From: Sphingomonas sp. CL5.1
GTDB lineage: Bacteria > Pseudomonadota > Alphaproteobacteria > Sphingomonadales > Sphingomonadaceae
Assembly (NCBI RefSeq): GCF_013344685.1
Contig: NZ_CP050137.1
Location: 1,616,001 to 1,680,000 of the forward strand
DNA length: 64,000 nucleotides
Reading direction: 5' to 3'
A model generated the notes under the pieces. That model made no database searches, had not been told where the DNA came from, and saw nothing but the letters and a program-made list of their open reading frames with translations. Of this stretch, positions 52,104 to 60,001 are shown in pieces. The position numbers and the translations under genes are program-made. How positions within the stretch are numbered: the stretch's first letter is position 1; each line of letters starts with the position of its first letter.

Positions 52104-53348
52104 ATGCGCCCGCGCATGCCGACCGATCATGACGACGCGCCGGGCGGCCCCGCCGCGACCATCCTGCTGTGCTTCGTCACCGCGATGCTGGAGGGGGCGG
52201 ACATCATCTCGATGGGGTTGGCCGCGCCCACCGTCGTGCGCATCTTCGGCTTCGCGCCGCAGCAGATGGCGGCGATCCTGACCGCCGCGATCGTCGGCAT
52301 GATGGGCGGCGCGGTGATCGGCGGGCGCGCGGGCGACCGGCTCGGGCGGCGGCGGGTGCTGCTGTTCGCGCTGGCGGCGGTGGCGATCTTCTCGCTGGCG
52401 ACGACGCAGGCGGCCAGCTTCGAAGGGTTCATGCTGGCGCGGTTCCTGTGCGGGCTGGGGCTGGGCGGCGCGTTGCCCAACCTCATCGCGATCGTCGCCG
52501 AGGCATCGCGGCCGCGCGCGCGGGCCACCTCGGTCAGCTTCATGCTCGCCGGGCAGCCGGTGGGCGGCTCGCTGCTCGGGCTGCTCGTCGCCGCGCAGGG
52601 GACCGCGCTCGACTGGCGGCTGGTGTTCTTCATCGGCGGCGCGCTGCCGCTGATGATCCTGCCGGCCCTGTTCCTGCTGCTGCCCGAATCGGTGGCCTTC
52701 CTCGACGCCAGCCGCCGCGTGCCGGGCGAGGCGGCGCGCCTCGGCTTCGCCCAGGCATTGTTCAGCGGCGGACGCGGCGCGATCACGCTGCTGCTGTGGC
52801 TCAGCTACGGCTTCACCCAGGTGGTGGTGTACCTGATAAACAACTGGCTGCCGACGCTGATGGTGGCCAAGGGCTTCGGCGCGCGCGACGCCGCGCTGAT
52901 CTCCGCGCTCGAGAATATGGGCGCGGTCGCCGGGTGCATCCTGCTGGCGATCGTCGTCGATCGCGGACGCATCCGCTCGGTCATCATGGTCACCTATGCG
53001 ATGATGATCGTCTCGCTGCTGGCGCTGGCCGCGTCGACCAGCTTCGCGGCGGTGGTCGTGGCGGGCGTGCTGACCGGCTTCTTCGTCGTCGGCGGGCAGC
53101 TCATGCTCTACACCGTCGCGCCGGCTTATTACGCGACGCTTATCCGCGCGACCGGCGTGGGATCGGCGGTGTCGGTCGGGCGGCTGGGGGCGATCGCCGG
53201 GCCATTGGCGGCGGGACAGCTGCTCGCCCTGGGGCTGACCCCGGCGGCGGTGCTGGCGGCGGCGGCGCCATGCCTGCTGATCGCCGGGGCGGCGGTCGGG
53301 CGGCTGGTCTATGGCTACCGGCCGGCGACCGAATCCGCTACCGTCTGA
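52104..53348 (+). CDS. MFS transporter, aromatic acid:H+ symporter (AAHS)-like
   Basis: A 414-residue twelve-helix transporter. EGADIISMGLAAPTV resembles the DGFD-x-x-x-x-G-x-x-x-P motif of helix 1 in AAHS members (PcaK, BenK), and GGRAGDRLGRRRVL is the loop 2-3 motif. The place between the FecA-type receptor and a periplasmic PLP enzyme suggests that it carries a small product, such as an amino acid derivative, into the cytoplasm. Substrate unknown. ATG 52116 is an alternative start. Confidence 0.82.
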   Translation: MRPRMPTDHDDAPGGPAATILLCFVTAMLEGADIISMGLAAPTVVRIFGFAPQQMAAILTAAIVGMMGGAVIGGRAGDRLGRRRVLLFALAAVAIFSLATTQAASFEGFMLARFLCGLGLGGALPNLIAIVAEASRPRARATSVSFMLAGQPVGGSLLGLLVAAQGTALDWRLVFFIGGALPLMILPALFLLLPESVAFLDASRRVPGEAARLGFAQALFSGGRGAITLLLWLSYGFTQVVVYLINNWLPTLMVAKGFGARDAALISALENMGAVAGCILLAIVVDRGRIRSVIMVTYAMMIVSLLALAASTSFAAVVVAGVLTGFFVVGGQLMLYTVAPAYYATLIRATGVGSAVSVGRLGAIAGPLAAGQLLALGLTPAAVLAAAAPCLLIAGAAVGRLVYGYRPATESATV

Positions 53349-53352
53349 CGCG

Positions 53353-54573
53353 ATGGAGTTCAGCCGCCGCTCCCTGCTGGCGACGGGCACCGGCCTGTTG
53401 CCGGCGATCGCCGCGGCCGGAGCGGCCGCGCCCGCCGCCGTGCCCGATCGGGCGCGCTTCCGTTTCGCCGGGACCTATCTCGACGCCGCCTTCACGCATC
53501 CGCTGAGCGATATCGCCGCGACGGCGGGCGAAGCCTATCTCGCGGCGCGCGCCCGCGATCCGCAAGCGGTCGGCCCCGCCCACAACGCGCGCCGCGCCGC
53601 GGTCGCGGCGTTCGCGCGGCTGGTCAATGTCGATGCCGCCGACATCGCGGTGGTACCGAGCACGATGGACGGCGAGAACCTGGTCAACCTCGCGCTGCGC
53701 ACCGGGCCGGGCGCCGGGGTGGTGACCGACGCGGGACATTACGACGCGTCGCTGGCGATCTATGGCGAGCTGGCGAAGCGCGGCGCGCCGGTCGCGGTGG
53801 CGCGGCCGCGCGAGGGAGGGCGGATCGATCTCGCCGACATCAAGGCGGCGATCGGCCGCGAGACGCGGCTGCTGGCGGTGTCGCTGGTGTCGGGCAGCAC
53901 CGGCTTCACCTACGACCTGGCGGAGCTGTGCGCGATCGCGCATGCCCACGGCGCATTGGTCTATGCCGACATCATCCAGGCCGCCGGGGCGATGCCGGTC
54001 GACTTGCGCGCCAGCGGCGTCGATTTCGCCTGCTGCGGCACGTACAAATGGCTGATGGGCGATTTCGGCGCGGCGTTCCTCTATGTTCGCCCGGACCGGC
54101 GCGACCGCTTGCATCGCGTGGAGGTCGGCTGGCGCCAGATTCGCGCCCGGCAAGGCCATGCGCTGCCTTTCGAGCCGCCCGGCCCCGCGATCGGCGATTA
54201 TGCGCTGGGCGAGGACACCGCCGCGCTGTTCGAGGTCAGCACCCCGGCCTGGGGCGCGCTGGCGATCGCCGCCGCCTCGATCGAGGCGATCCTGGCGACG
54301 GGTGTCGAGCGCATCGCGTTGCAACGCGCGCCGCTGATCGCGCGATTGCGCGATGCCCTCGCCGGGTGGGACGCGATCCCGCTGACGCCGCCGCGCGGCG
54401 CGGGGCCGATCCTGGCCTATGCGGTGAAGGACGCCGCCCGCCGGTTCGACGCGCCGCTCAAGGCCGCCGGTGTGACGATCTCGACCTATGACGATCGCAT
54501 CCGCGTCTCGCCCTCGGTTTACAACACCCCGGCGGACATCGACCGGCTGGTTGCGGTGCTGCTCAATGCCTAG
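53353..54573 (+). CDS. Tat-exported PLP-dependent class V aminotransferase-fold enzyme
   Basis: A 406-residue class V PLP enzyme with a twin-arginine signal at the very start (FSRRSLLATGTG, then an alanine-rich h-region to about residue 29), so it should fold with PLP in the cytoplasm and act in the periplasm. The PLP lysine lies in CGTYKWLMGDFG and the aspartate in YADIIQAAG. Relatives include isopenicillin N epimerase-like proteins and, in layout, PvdN, the exported PLP enzyme that tailors pyoverdine. It starts four bases after the transporter stop. Function here is not known. Confidence 0.82.
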   Translation: MEFSRRSLLATGTGLLPAIAAAGAAAPAAVPDRARFRFAGTYLDAAFTHPLSDIAATAGEAYLAARARDPQAVGPAHNARRAAVAAFARLVNVDAADIAVVPSTMDGENLVNLALRTGPGAGVVTDAGHYDASLAIYGELAKRGAPVAVARPREGGRIDLADIKAAIGRETRLLAVSLVSGSTGFTYDLAELCAIAHAHGALVYADIIQAAGAMPVDLRASGVDFACCGTYKWLMGDFGAAFLYVRPDRRDRLHRVEVGWRQIRARQGHALPFEPPGPAIGDYALGEDTAALFEVSTPAWGALAIAAASIEAILATGVERIALQRAPLIARLRDALAGWDAIPLTPPRGAGPILAYAVKDAARRFDAPLKAAGVTISTYDDRIRVSPSVYNTPADIDRLVAVLLNA

Positions 54574-54751
54574 CGCCGGGGTGCGGACAGTCGCCGGGGC
54601 GATCCGGGGGGTCGACAGGTTTCGGGACAGGCCACTCGCGCCCTGAATGGCGAGTTCCGGGGCGCCAGGCCGCCGTTCGCCTCGCGCGCGCTCGATCAGC
54701 CGGTCGATCGCGCGGTTGCGGGTATCCGTGCCGCGCGGCTAGCATGGGGCG

Positions 54752-56593
54752 ATGCTGAACCCGATAGAAGAGCAATCGGCGGTCATCGCGCTTATCGGCC
54801 TGCTCGGAATCGGGGCGCAGTGGATCGCGTGGCGCACGGGCTGGCCGGCGATCGCGCTGATGCTGGCGGCCGGCGTGATCGCGGGGCCGGTCATCGGCCT
54901 CATCAATCCCCAGCACACGTTCGGCGCGCTGCTGGAGCCGATGGTGTCGATCGCCGTGGCGATCATCCTGTTCGAGGGCGGCCTCAGCCTCAACTTCCGG
55001 GAATTGCGCCGGACCGACGGCGCCGTCACCCGGCTGGTGCTGCTTGGCGTTCCGGTCGGCTGGGTGCTCGGCGCGCTGGCCTGCTATTATGTGGCGGGCC
55101 TGGTCTGGCCCGTCGCCATCCTGTTCGGCGGCATCCTGGTGGTGACCGGCCCCACCGTCGTCATCCCGCTGCTGCGGCAGAGCAACGTCGCGCCGCGCCC
55201 GCGCGCCATCCTCAAATGGGAAGCGATCGTCAACGACCCGTTCGGCGCGCTGTGCGGCCTCATCACCTATGAATATCTCCGCCGCTCGGCGGCGGGCGGG
55301 ACGTTCGGCAGCGTGATGGCCTCGCTGGTCGCGGCGGCGGTGGTGGCGGGCCTGCTGGGCTGGATCGCCGCGCGGATCGTCGGCTGGGCCTTCCCGCGCG
55401 GCTATGTGCCCGAATATCTCAAGGCGCCGGTGCTGCTGGTGACGGTGATCGGCGTGTTCGTGATGTCGAACCTGATCCAGACCGAGACCGGGCTGCTGGC
55501 GGTGACGGTGATGGGGGTGGCGCTCGCCAACATGCGGCTGAACTCGCTGCGCGACATCCATCCGTTCAAGGAGAATGTGACCGTCCTGCTCGTGTCGGGC
55601 GTCTTCGTCCTGCTCTCGGCTTCGCTGGACTTCGCGTTCCTGCAACAGTTCGAATGGCGGTTCCTGGCGTTCCTGCTCGCGCTGCTGTTCCTCGTGCGGC
55701 CGGCGACCGTCCTGCTCAGCCTCGCCTTCAGCCCGGTGCCGTGGCGGGAGCGGCTGCTGATCGGCTGGGTCGCCCCGCGCGGCATCGTCGCGGTCGCGAT
55801 CTCCGGCCTGTTCGCGCTGCGGCTCAGCCACCTGGGCTATGGCGACGGCTCGATCCTCGTCACGCTGTCGTTCGCGGTGGTGGTGGCGACGATCGTCGCG
55901 CACGGCTTCACGATCGGCCCGGTCGCCCGCCTGCTCAAGGTGACCGGCTCCGCGCAACGCGGGCTGCTGATCGTCGGCAGCACGCCGTGGAGCCTGTCGC
56001 TGGCCGAGCACCTCCGCCAGCTCGAGGTGCCCGTCACGATCGCGGATACGAGCTGGCACCGGCTGGCGGCGGCGCGCCAGGCGGGAATCCCGACCTATCA
56101 CGGCGAGATCCTCGCGGAGGCGACCGAGGACCAGCTCGACATGACGCAGTTCGAGGTGCTGGCCGCGACCACCGACAACGAAGCCTATAACGCGCTGGTG
56201 TGCAGCGAGTTCGCGCCGGAGATCGGCCGCGACAAGGTCTATCAGCTCGGGGACGCCAGCGAGGACGACGCCCGCGCGCTGCCCGACAGCCTGCGCGGCC
56301 GCGCGATGTTCACCTCCGGGCTGGGGGTGGAGGAGCTGCTGGAGCGCGAGCGCGCCGGCTGGTCGTTCCGCAAGACGCGGATCAGCGAGCAGTTCGATTT
56401 CGAGACGGCGCGCGCCGATCTGCCGGGCGAGGCGGACCTGCTGCTGCTGGTGCGGAAAGGCGGATCGCTCAACTTCTTCACGCACGCCTCGCGCCCGACG
56501 CCGCAGATCGGGGATACGATCCTGTCCTATGGGCCGCCCGACGCGAACCGCAGCGCGCGGCGGTTGAAGAAAAGAATGGAGGAGATGTCGTGA
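54752..56593 (+). CDS. CPA1-family cation/proton antiporter with C-terminal RCK-like domain
   Basis: A 613-residue protein: about twelve membrane helices in the first 390 residues with antiporter motifs ILFEGGLSLN, TGPTVVIPL and EAIVNDPFGAL (ion-binding aspartate), then a soluble nucleotide-binding (TrkA-N/RCK-like) domain from about 405 (GLLIVGSTPWSLSLAEHL) and a TrkA-C-like end. It exchanges Na+ or K+ for protons and is probably gated by the soluble domain. The stop overlaps the lipoprotein gene (GTGA). Confidence 0.88.
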   Translation: MLNPIEEQSAVIALIGLLGIGAQWIAWRTGWPAIALMLAAGVIAGPVIGLINPQHTFGALLEPMVSIAVAIILFEGGLSLNFRELRRTDGAVTRLVLLGVPVGWVLGALACYYVAGLVWPVAILFGGILVVTGPTVVIPLLRQSNVAPRPRAILKWEAIVNDPFGALCGLITYEYLRRSAAGGTFGSVMASLVAAAVVAGLLGWIAARIVGWAFPRGYVPEYLKAPVLLVTVIGVFVMSNLIQTETGLLAVTVMGVALANMRLNSLRDIHPFKENVTVLLVSGVFVLLSASLDFAFLQQFEWRFLAFLLALLFLVRPATVLLSLAFSPVPWRERLLIGWVAPRGIVAVAISGLFALRLSHLGYGDGSILVTLSFAVVVATIVAHGFTIGPVARLLKVTGSAQRGLLIVGSTPWSLSLAEHLRQLEVPVTIADTSWHRLAAARQAGIPTYHGEILAEATEDQLDMTQFEVLAATTDNEAYNALVCSEFAPEIGRDKVYQLGDASEDDARALPDSLRGRAMFTSGLGVEELLERERAGWSFRKTRISEQFDFETARADLPGEADLLLLVRKGGSLNFFTHASRPTPQIGDTILSYGPPDANRSARRLKKRMEEMS

Positions 56594-57270
56594 GGACAAG
56601 CGCCGCATGGGTGGCCGGCCTGGCCCTGATCTGTCTCGGCGCGGCGGGATGCCGGCAGGAAGGCGAGGGCCCCGCCAATCGCGCCGCGCCCGCCGAAGGC
56701 AACGGCACGGCGCCCGCCCCCGAAGCGACCCGGCCGAGCGAAGCCGCGACCCCGGCCGCTCCGTTAGAGGAAGGCGCGAACACGCAGGCGTCGGGCGGCG
56801 CGCCGGACAACGCCTCGGGCGAGGGGGCGAAATCCATTCTCCGGCCGGACGTGGCGCCGCCCGAACCGGCCCCGCCGCCACCAGAGCCGGTCACGCGCGT
56901 CATCGCGTTCGGGGCATCCGGCACGGCGCTGGACGATACGGGCCGGCGGATGCTGGACGACCTCCTCCATCAACCGGCGACCGCCGCCGGGGGCCGCATC
57001 GTCCTGCGGGGCAACACGGATTCGCGCGGCAGCGACAGCGCCAACCTGATCGTCTCCCGCCGCATGGCGGAGGCGGTTCGCGATTATCTCGTGAAGAATG
57101 GCGTCGACCGGGAGCGGATCAGCGTGATCGCGCTGGGCGAGCGCAGGCCCGTAGCGCCCAACGCGCATGCCGACGGCAGCGACGACCCGGAAGGACGCGC
57201 CCGCAACCGCCGTGTCGAGATCGAGGTGCTGCTGCCCGACACCCCGGCCCGCCCGGCGCCGAAAAGCTGA
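56590..57270 (+). CDS. OmpA-domain lipoprotein
   Basis: A 226-residue protein with a lipoprotein signal ending in the lipobox-like LGAAGC (Cys at about residue 21), a long Pro/Ala/Glu-rich linker (about 25-110), and a C-terminal OmpA peptidoglycan-binding domain with NTDSRGSDSANLIVSRRMAEAV (key NTDSRG) and ARNRRVEIEV. It should tether the outer membrane or an envelope complex to peptidoglycan. GTG start, coupled to the antiporter gene. Confidence 0.85.
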   Translation: MRTSAAWVAGLALICLGAAGCRQEGEGPANRAAPAEGNGTAPAPEATRPSEAATPAAPLEEGANTQASGGAPDNASGEGAKSILRPDVAPPEPAPPPPEPVTRVIAFGASGTALDDTGRRMLDDLLHQPATAAGGRIVLRGNTDSRGSDSANLIVSRRMAEAVRDYLVKNGVDRERISVIALGERRPVAPNAHADGSDDPEGRARNRRVEIEVLLPDTPARPAPKS

Positions 57271-57427
57271 GACGGCGGCGCACGCACGTCGCGAGGCCGG
57301 CCGCTTCCTCACGCTGGCGGTGCGATGCGCGTCACCGCTTCATCCGCAGGCATTTCCCCGCATTCGACATGGCCCGCCGGTCGCCGCCCCGTTCAGGAAC
57401 GGCGCCGGCGAGCCGGTGCGGTCGGGA

Positions 57428-57889
57428 TCAGGCCGCGGCCCTGGGGTTCCCGATGCGGCCCTGGGCCGGATCGCCGCCGCCGATCTCGATCCTGCGCGGC
57501 TTCATCGCCTCCGGGACGACGCGCCTCAGCTCGATCGAGAGCAGCCCGTTCTCGAAGCGGGCCTGACCCACTTCGATGAAGTCGGCGAGCTGGAACCGCC
57601 GCTCGAACGCGCGGGTCGCGATGCCGCGATGCAGATAGTCGCGCTGATCGTCATCCCCGGCGCGCTTGCCGGTGACGGTGAGCTGATTCTGCTGCGCGAC
57701 GACCTCGATCTCGTCCGGCGCGAAGCCGGCGATCGCGAGCGTGATGCGATAGCTGTCCTCGCCCTCGCGCACGATGTCGAAGGGCGGATAGCCGTCATCC
57801 TCGCGCAGGCCGGATTCGAGCAGGTTGAACAGCCGGTCGAAGCCGACCGTCGAGCGGCGATAGGGGGTGAAGTCGAAAGCGGTTCTCAT
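57428..57889 (-). CDS. Small heat shock protein, Hsp20/IbpA family
   Basis: A 153-residue class A small chaperone that holds unfolding proteins. The alpha-crystallin domain covers about residues 35-130 (PFDIVREGEDSYRITLAIAGF start, then AFERRFQLADFIEV, and GLLSIELRRVVPE), with a short RRIEI tail. ATG 57889 is chosen because GGAGG lies eight bases upstream; ATG 57904 overlaps this ribosome site. Expression is probably controlled by an RpoH promoter and an RNA thermometer (see 57892-58023). Confidence 0.93.
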   Translation of the reverse strand: MRTAFDFTPYRRSTVGFDRLFNLLESGLREDDGYPPFDIVREGEDSYRITLAIAGFAPDEIEVVAQQNQLTVTGKRAGDDDQRDYLHRGIATRAFERRFQLADFIEVGQARFENGLLSIELRRVVPEAMKPRRIEIGGGDPAQGRIGNPRAAA

Positions 57890-57891
57890 TT

Positions 57892-57920
57892 CCAAATCCT
57901 CCATTTTCGAAGCGATCTGG
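57892..57920 (-). promoter_or_regulatory. ROSE-like RNA thermometer hairpin over the hsp20 ribosome site
   Basis: In the leader RNA, CCAGAUC pairs with GAUUUGG (7 bp with one G-U) and CUUC with GGAG (4 bp), with a single bulged G and a GAAAAU loop. The strand opposite the ribosome site reads UCGCU, the U(U/C)GCU signature of ROSE elements, and its partner is AGGA. The hairpin buries GGAGG at low temperature and should melt on heat shock. Confidence 0.8.
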
Positions 57921-57929
57921 ACATGAGAA

Positions 57930-57991
57930 GCGCCGGTATGAGAGCCGGCGCCCTCTATGTCCCGCCGGGCCCGAACGCGGCGCCCGGCGGG
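57930..57991 (-). promoter_or_regulatory. Two stable upstream stems of the hsp20 leader
   Basis: Perfect stems GCGCCGG/CCGGCGC (57930-57951, 8-base loop) and CCCGCCGGGC/GCCCGGCGGG (57961-57991, 11-base loop) lie between the promoter and the thermometer hairpin. ROSE leaders commonly carry such constant 5' stems before the temperature-sensitive one. Confidence 0.65.
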
Positions 57992-57994
57992 ATT

Positions 57995-58023
57995 CAGATA
58001 ATTTCCCCAAATCGCTCTTCAAG
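57995..58023 (-). promoter_or_regulatory. RpoH-type heat shock promoter of hsp20
   Basis: On the minus strand, CTTGAA (58023-58018) and ATTATCT (58001-57995) fit the alphaproteobacterial RpoH pattern CTTG-N17-CYTATNT in all but the first base of the -10. Transcription from here gives a leader of roughly 100 bases carrying the thermometer. Confidence 0.65.
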
Positions 58024-58131
58024 GGGGTCCGACGCGGAATTGGCGGGTTCCGCCGATCCCGGAGCCGCTTTGAATTCCGCCGTCAATTCCTATCTGGGTC
58101 ACTGGTATCGCGCATGGGCGCGGAGGACAGG

Positions 58132-58395
58132 ATGGCGAATGGTTGGGCGCGCGACGGCGCCGTTCAGGATCAGATCGACGACACGGTGATGGACGCGGTG
58201 CTGCGCGCCCGCGTCATGATGCCGACGGGCGACGGCAGCGATGAATGCGACGATTGCGGCGAGGAGATTCCGGCCGCCCGGCGCGCGGCGCTGCCGGGCA
58301 CGCGCACCTGCGTCGCCTGCCAGTCGAGGCGCGACGCGAATATCCGCCCGATCGGGATCAACCGGCGCGGCAGCAAGGATAGCCAGTTGCGCTAG
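58132..58395 (+). CDS. DksA/TraR C4-type zinc finger protein
   Basis: An 87-residue protein with a C4 zinc finger CDDC...CVAC (about residues 39-63) and the DEIPAARRAALPGTRTC context of the YbiI/TraR-like short DksA family, which may bind the RNA polymerase secondary channel. It lacks the long coiled coil with the acidic tip of full DksA. GGAGG five bases before ATG 58132 sets the start. Confidence 0.85.
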   Translation: MANGWARDGAVQDQIDDTVMDAVLRARVMMPTGDGSDECDDCGEEIPAARRAALPGTRTCVACQSRRDANIRPIGINRRGSKDSQLR

Positions 58396-58593
58396 GACGG
58401 ATCGACCGGCTGCAAGGCGCCTCGACGCCATCGCCGCGCCGCGCGACGGCACCTCCGTTCCCGCCCGCCAGCGAGGGCGCGATCCGCATGCGCTGCCGGG
58501 AACAACGGGCCGAACAATTCGGCTGGAAAAGGGCCTGACGCTCACCTATAGACCCGCCAGTGGTTCCAGGGCCGGTTGCGTGCCGGACGGCAT

Positions 58594-58680
58594 GCGGGTG
58601 TGGCGGAATTGGTAGACGCAGCGGACTCAAAATCCGCCGTTGGCAACAACTTGTCGGTTCGAGTCCGACCACCCGTACCA
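58594..58680 (+). tRNA. tRNA-Leu (anticodon CAA)
   Basis: An 87-base class II tRNA with encoded CCA end. The acceptor stem GCGGGTG pairs with CACCCGT (one G-T), the anticodon stem GCGGA/TCCGC holds the loop CTCAAAA with anticodon CAA (reads UUG), the long variable arm is CGTTGGCAACAACTTG-like, and the T loop is GTTCGAG(T). All invariant positions seem in place. Confidence 0.96.
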
Positions 58681-58756
58681 GAGCGGCCCGGCGCCGCGCT
58701 TGAATTTCCGCCGTGCTTTCGTCATCGCCGATCGCGATAGATCGGAGAGGACGGAC

Positions 58757-59536
58757 ATGACCAAGCGGTTCGCGGGCAAGCACGTATTCGTCGCGGGTGC
58801 CTCCAGCGGCATCAATCTCGGCATCGCGCACGGTTTCGCTGCGGAAGGCGCGAAGCTCACCGTGCTCAGCCGCAGTGAGGAGAAGATCCAGGCGGCGGCG
58901 CGGGAGCTGCGCGATGCCGGCGCGGAGGCGCTGGGCATCGCCTGCGACGTGCGCGATTATGCGGGGCTGGAGGCGGCCTATGCGCAGGCGGTGGCGGCGT
59001 TCGGCAAGATCGACGTGCTGATCTCCGGCGCGGCGGGCAATTTCCTCGCCCCGGCGGTGAAGCTCAGCGCCAATGCGTTCAAGACGGTGGTGGATATCGA
59101 CCTGCTCGGCACGTTCAACGTGTTCCGCGCGAGCTGGGACCATCTCGCGAAGCCCGGCGCGTCGCTGATCGCGATCACCGCCGGGCAGGCGGTGCATCCG
59201 ATGAGCTTCCAGATCCACGCCTGCGCCGCCAAGGCCGGGGTGAACATGGTGACGAAATGCCTCGCGCTGGAATGGGGGCCGGCGGGCGTTCGGGTCAATG
59301 CGATCTCGCCGGGACCGATCGGCGACACCGAGGGGATGCGGCGGCTGGCCGATCCGGCGCGCGAGAAGCAGATCAAGGGCCGGCTGGCGCTGCGCGATTA
59401 CGGCGAGAAGCGCGATATCGCCGAGGCCGCGCTGTATCTCGCCAGCCCGGCGGCGAAATATGTCACCGGCACGATCCTGAATGTCGATGGCGGCTCGGAC
59501 CTTGGCGACGCCAGCGCCGATGCGCTGGGGGAGTAG
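58757..59536 (+). CDS. SDR-family oxidoreductase, 2,4-dienoyl-CoA reductase-like
   Basis: A 259-residue short-chain dehydrogenase with GASSGINLGIA cofactor motif, SGAAGNFLAP, and FKTVVDIDLLGTFNVF as in peroxisomal-type 2,4-dienoyl-CoA reductases, in which the usual catalytic tyrosine is replaced; here HACAAKAGV retains the lysine without the tyrosine. It may help beta-oxidation of unsaturated fatty acids. GAGAGGAC precedes ATG 58757. It is a single gene after the tRNA. Confidence 0.82.
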   Translation: MTKRFAGKHVFVAGASSGINLGIAHGFAAEGAKLTVLSRSEEKIQAAARELRDAGAEALGIACDVRDYAGLEAAYAQAVAAFGKIDVLISGAAGNFLAPAVKLSANAFKTVVDIDLLGTFNVFRASWDHLAKPGASLIAITAGQAVHPMSFQIHACAAKAGVNMVTKCLALEWGPAGVRVNAISPGPIGDTEGMRRLADPAREKQIKGRLALRDYGEKRDIAEAALYLASPAAKYVTGTILNVDGGSDLGDASADALGE

Positions 59537-59545
59537 GCAAACCGA

Positions 59546-60001
59546 TCAGGAGCGTTGCACGATGCCGAGGTCCGCGGGGCCGAAGGCATCGGGCAGCAGC
59601 TCGGACAGGCGATAGGTGACGACCGCATCGCCCTCGGCCGCGCCGCAATGGACGATCAGGTCGCGCCCGCCCATCTGCGCCGCCTCGTTGAGCACCTGCC
59701 GGCAGCGGCCGCACGGGCTCACGACATGCGCGCCGGTCGGGACGCCGTGCGTGTCCATCAGCCCGCCGATCACCGCCACCGCGACGATATCGGCCAGCCG
59801 CCCCGCCGCGCTGGCGCTCGCCACCGCGACGGTCTCGGCGCAGAGCGACAGGCCGTAGCTGGCGTTCTCGACATTCGCGCCCGTCATCACCGATCCGTCG
59901 CTGAGCAGCAGCGCCGCGCCGACCGCGAAGCGCGAGTAAGGCGCATGGGCCTTGAGCGCGGCGGCGCGGGCGGCTGCGATCAGCGCGGCGGTGTCTGTCA
60001 T
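59546..60001 (-). CDS. cdd: Cytidine deaminase
   Basis: A 151-residue zinc-dependent cytidine deaminase of the homotetrameric kind: APYSRFAVGAALL, NVENASYGLSLCAETVA with the Cys-Ala-Glu site, and SPCGRCRQVL with the two further zinc cysteines. It turns cytidine and deoxycytidine into the uridines for salvage. The start overlaps the GH25 gene stop by 4 bases. Confidence 0.94.
   Translation of the reverse strand: MTDTAALIAAARAAALKAHAPYSRFAVGAALLLSDGSVMTGANVENASYGLSLCAETVAVASASAAGRLADIVAVAVIGGLMDTHGVPTGAHVVSPCGRCRQVLNEAAQMGGRDLIVHCGAAEGDAVVTYRLSELLPDAFGPADLGIVQRS

Noticed and set aside
38122..54573. Lasso peptide or siderophore biosynthesis cluster
   Set aside because: No precursor peptide, no cyclase or B1/B2 proteins, no NRPS or NIS synthetase and no prolyl-oligopeptidase-like isopeptidase are present; uptake and processing fit better.
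38122..54573. Microcystin (mlr) degradation genes
   Set aside because: None of the peptidases matches the MlrA, MlrB or MlrC types as I know them.
58594..58757. Integration site or genomic island edge at tRNA-Leu
   Set aside because: No integrase, no repeated tRNA 3' end and no change of composition next to it; the flanking genes are ordinary.
58757..59536. Third SDR with a missing catalytic tyrosine as part of the SGMRN pair
   Set aside because: Its pattern (HACAAKAGV, lysine kept) matches 2,4-dienoyl-CoA reductases, a known group without the tyrosine, and differs from the other two SDRs.
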